Shown here: positions 63,481-64,000 of the stretch, in pieces | Numbering within the stretch: position 1 is the first letter of the stretch | How the letters are laid out: the number at the start of each line of letters is the position of its first letter | Assembly (NCBI RefSeq): GCF_013911085.1 | Contig: NZ_JACERN010000010.1 | Span: 1 to 64,000 of the forward strand | Origin: Aquitalea aquatica | GTDB lineage: Bacteria > Pseudomonadota > Gammaproteobacteria > Burkholderiales > Chromobacteriaceae | Reading direction: 5' to 3' | DNA length: 64,000 nucleotides | The notes under the pieces: model-generated | The model's input: the letters and a program-made list of their open reading frames with translations, nothing else | Told to the model about the DNA's origin: nothing | Database searches by the model: none | Translations under genes and position numbers: made by a program

Positions 63481-64000
63481 ATGCCCGACAGCGTGCAAAT
63501 CGGTGCGAATGTATTCTTGCAGCAGGGACATGCCCTACTCAAACAGGCCGAGAGTCTGTCAGGGGATTTCGAGCAGGCGGTCCAATTGATTGCTGATACA
63601 CAAGGCAAGCTGGTGGTCTGTGGTATGGGGAAATCGGGCATCATCGGTCGCAAGATTGCCGCCACCCTGGCCTCTACTGGCAGTCCCAGCTTTTTTGTTC
63701 ACCCGGCAGAAGCCTTTCATGGCGATCTGGGCATGATTACCGCACAGGACAGTGTGCTATTGCTGTCCTACAGCGGTGAAACTGAAGAAATCCGGCGACT
63801 ACTCCCACACTTGCAACAACTAGGCGCACCGGTGATCGCCATCACTGCGGTGGCTGTATCGACACTGGCCACCGTCGCCGATCTGACGCTGCATGTCGAT
63901 GTTCCCCGCGAGTGCTGCCCGAATAATCTGGCCCCCACCACCTCGACCACCATGATGCTGGTGATGGGCGATGCCCTCGCCATGGCACTGATGACAAAGC
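63481..64000 (+). CDS. kdsD: Arabinose-5-phosphate isomerase KdsD/KpsF (5' part; runs off the right edge)
   Basis: First step of KDO synthesis for lipopolysaccharide, converting ribulose-5-P to arabinose-5-P. 173 residues are visible of about 325. The SIS domain shows GKLVVCGMGKSGIIGRKIAA, TGSPSFFVHPAEAFHGDLG, LLSYSGETEEI and LAPTTSTTMMLVMGDALAMA. The CBS pair lies beyond the window. GGGAAG precedes the ATG at 63481. Confidence 0.93.
   Translation, partial: MPDSVQIGANVFLQQGHALLKQAESLSGDFEQAVQLIADTQGKLVVCGMGKSGIIGRKIAATLASTGSPSFFVHPAEAFHGDLGMITAQDSVLLLSYSGETEEIRRLLPHLQQLGAPVIAITAVAVSTLATVADLTLHVDVPRECCPNNLAPTTSTTMMLVMGDALAMALMTK

Overview
The window looks like a chromosome segment of a GC-rich beta-proteobacterium, most probably of the order Neisseriales (Chromobacterium/Aquitalea/Vogesella-like). 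This is an inference from the gene families and gene order: a his cluster running into hinT and tatABC, an aa3/caa3-type oxidase cluster with DUF2909 and DUF2970 proteins, an ECF sigma factor followed by DUF3619, DUF3106 and RDD proteins, and a NagQ-type GlcNAc operon. I see no rRNA, tRNA, CRISPR, insertion sequence or prophage.

Layout. 1-8,012 (all minus): a LapA-type biofilm adhesin locus, transcribed lapB-like ABC exporter, lapC-like membrane fusion protein, a LuxR-type regulator with a degenerate receiver, then a giant Ig-repeat adhesin that runs off the left edge. 8,243-17,394 (minus): hisG-hisD, hisC-hisB-hisH-hisA and hisF-hisI-hisE-hinT-tatABC-DUF2069. Strong intrinsic terminators cut this his run twice. 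17,435-26,631: a YcgR-like PilZ protein, then the cytochrome c oxidase cluster (cox2 with a fused cytochrome c domain, cox1, ctaG, DUF2970, cox3, SURF1, an SCO-like protein, ctaA, ctaB, SCO) with one DUF2909 gene on the plus strand. 26,994-35,646: an HD-GYP protein, bioD, leuA with an N-terminal helix-turn-helix extension, pssA, and ilvBNC. 35,874-38,437 (plus): ECF sigma factor, DUF3619, DUF3106, RDD and a MarR regulator. 38,504-50,066: mntH, a lytic transglycosylase, proS, kup, a GNAT-AmpD fusion, a hemerythrin protein, transaldolase, a Dabb protein and phoR-phoB. 50,520-59,699: an Lrp/AsnC regulator, gap and the GlcNAc operon nagR-nagA-nagB2-(EIIA-HPr-EI)-nagE. 60,184-64,000: an EamA exporter, an orphan tolQ, a Sua5/YrdC protein, a periplasmic binding protein and the start of kdsD.

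How genes work together. The first 8 kb form one surface-adhesion unit. The adhesin N-terminus has the features of the LapA retention module, including an Ala-Ala motif at the residue position where LapG cuts LapA, so display is probably controlled by cyclic di-GMP. The PilZ and HD-GYP proteins show that the cell uses this signal, but LapD, LapG and a TolC partner are not in the window. The nag operon encodes a complete private PTS for GlcNAc (EI, HPr and EIIA in one protein; EIIC and EIIB in another) with deacetylase and deaminase, and carries TGGTATT operator repeats upstream.

Most interesting items: HTH-LeuA with two plausible starts; the GNAT-AmpD fusion; canonical EF-hand loops inside the adhesin repeats; NagE with a second, cysteine-less EIIB domain; intrinsic terminators inside the his cluster; a candidate small RNA upstream of phoB; and a near-perfect MarR operator.
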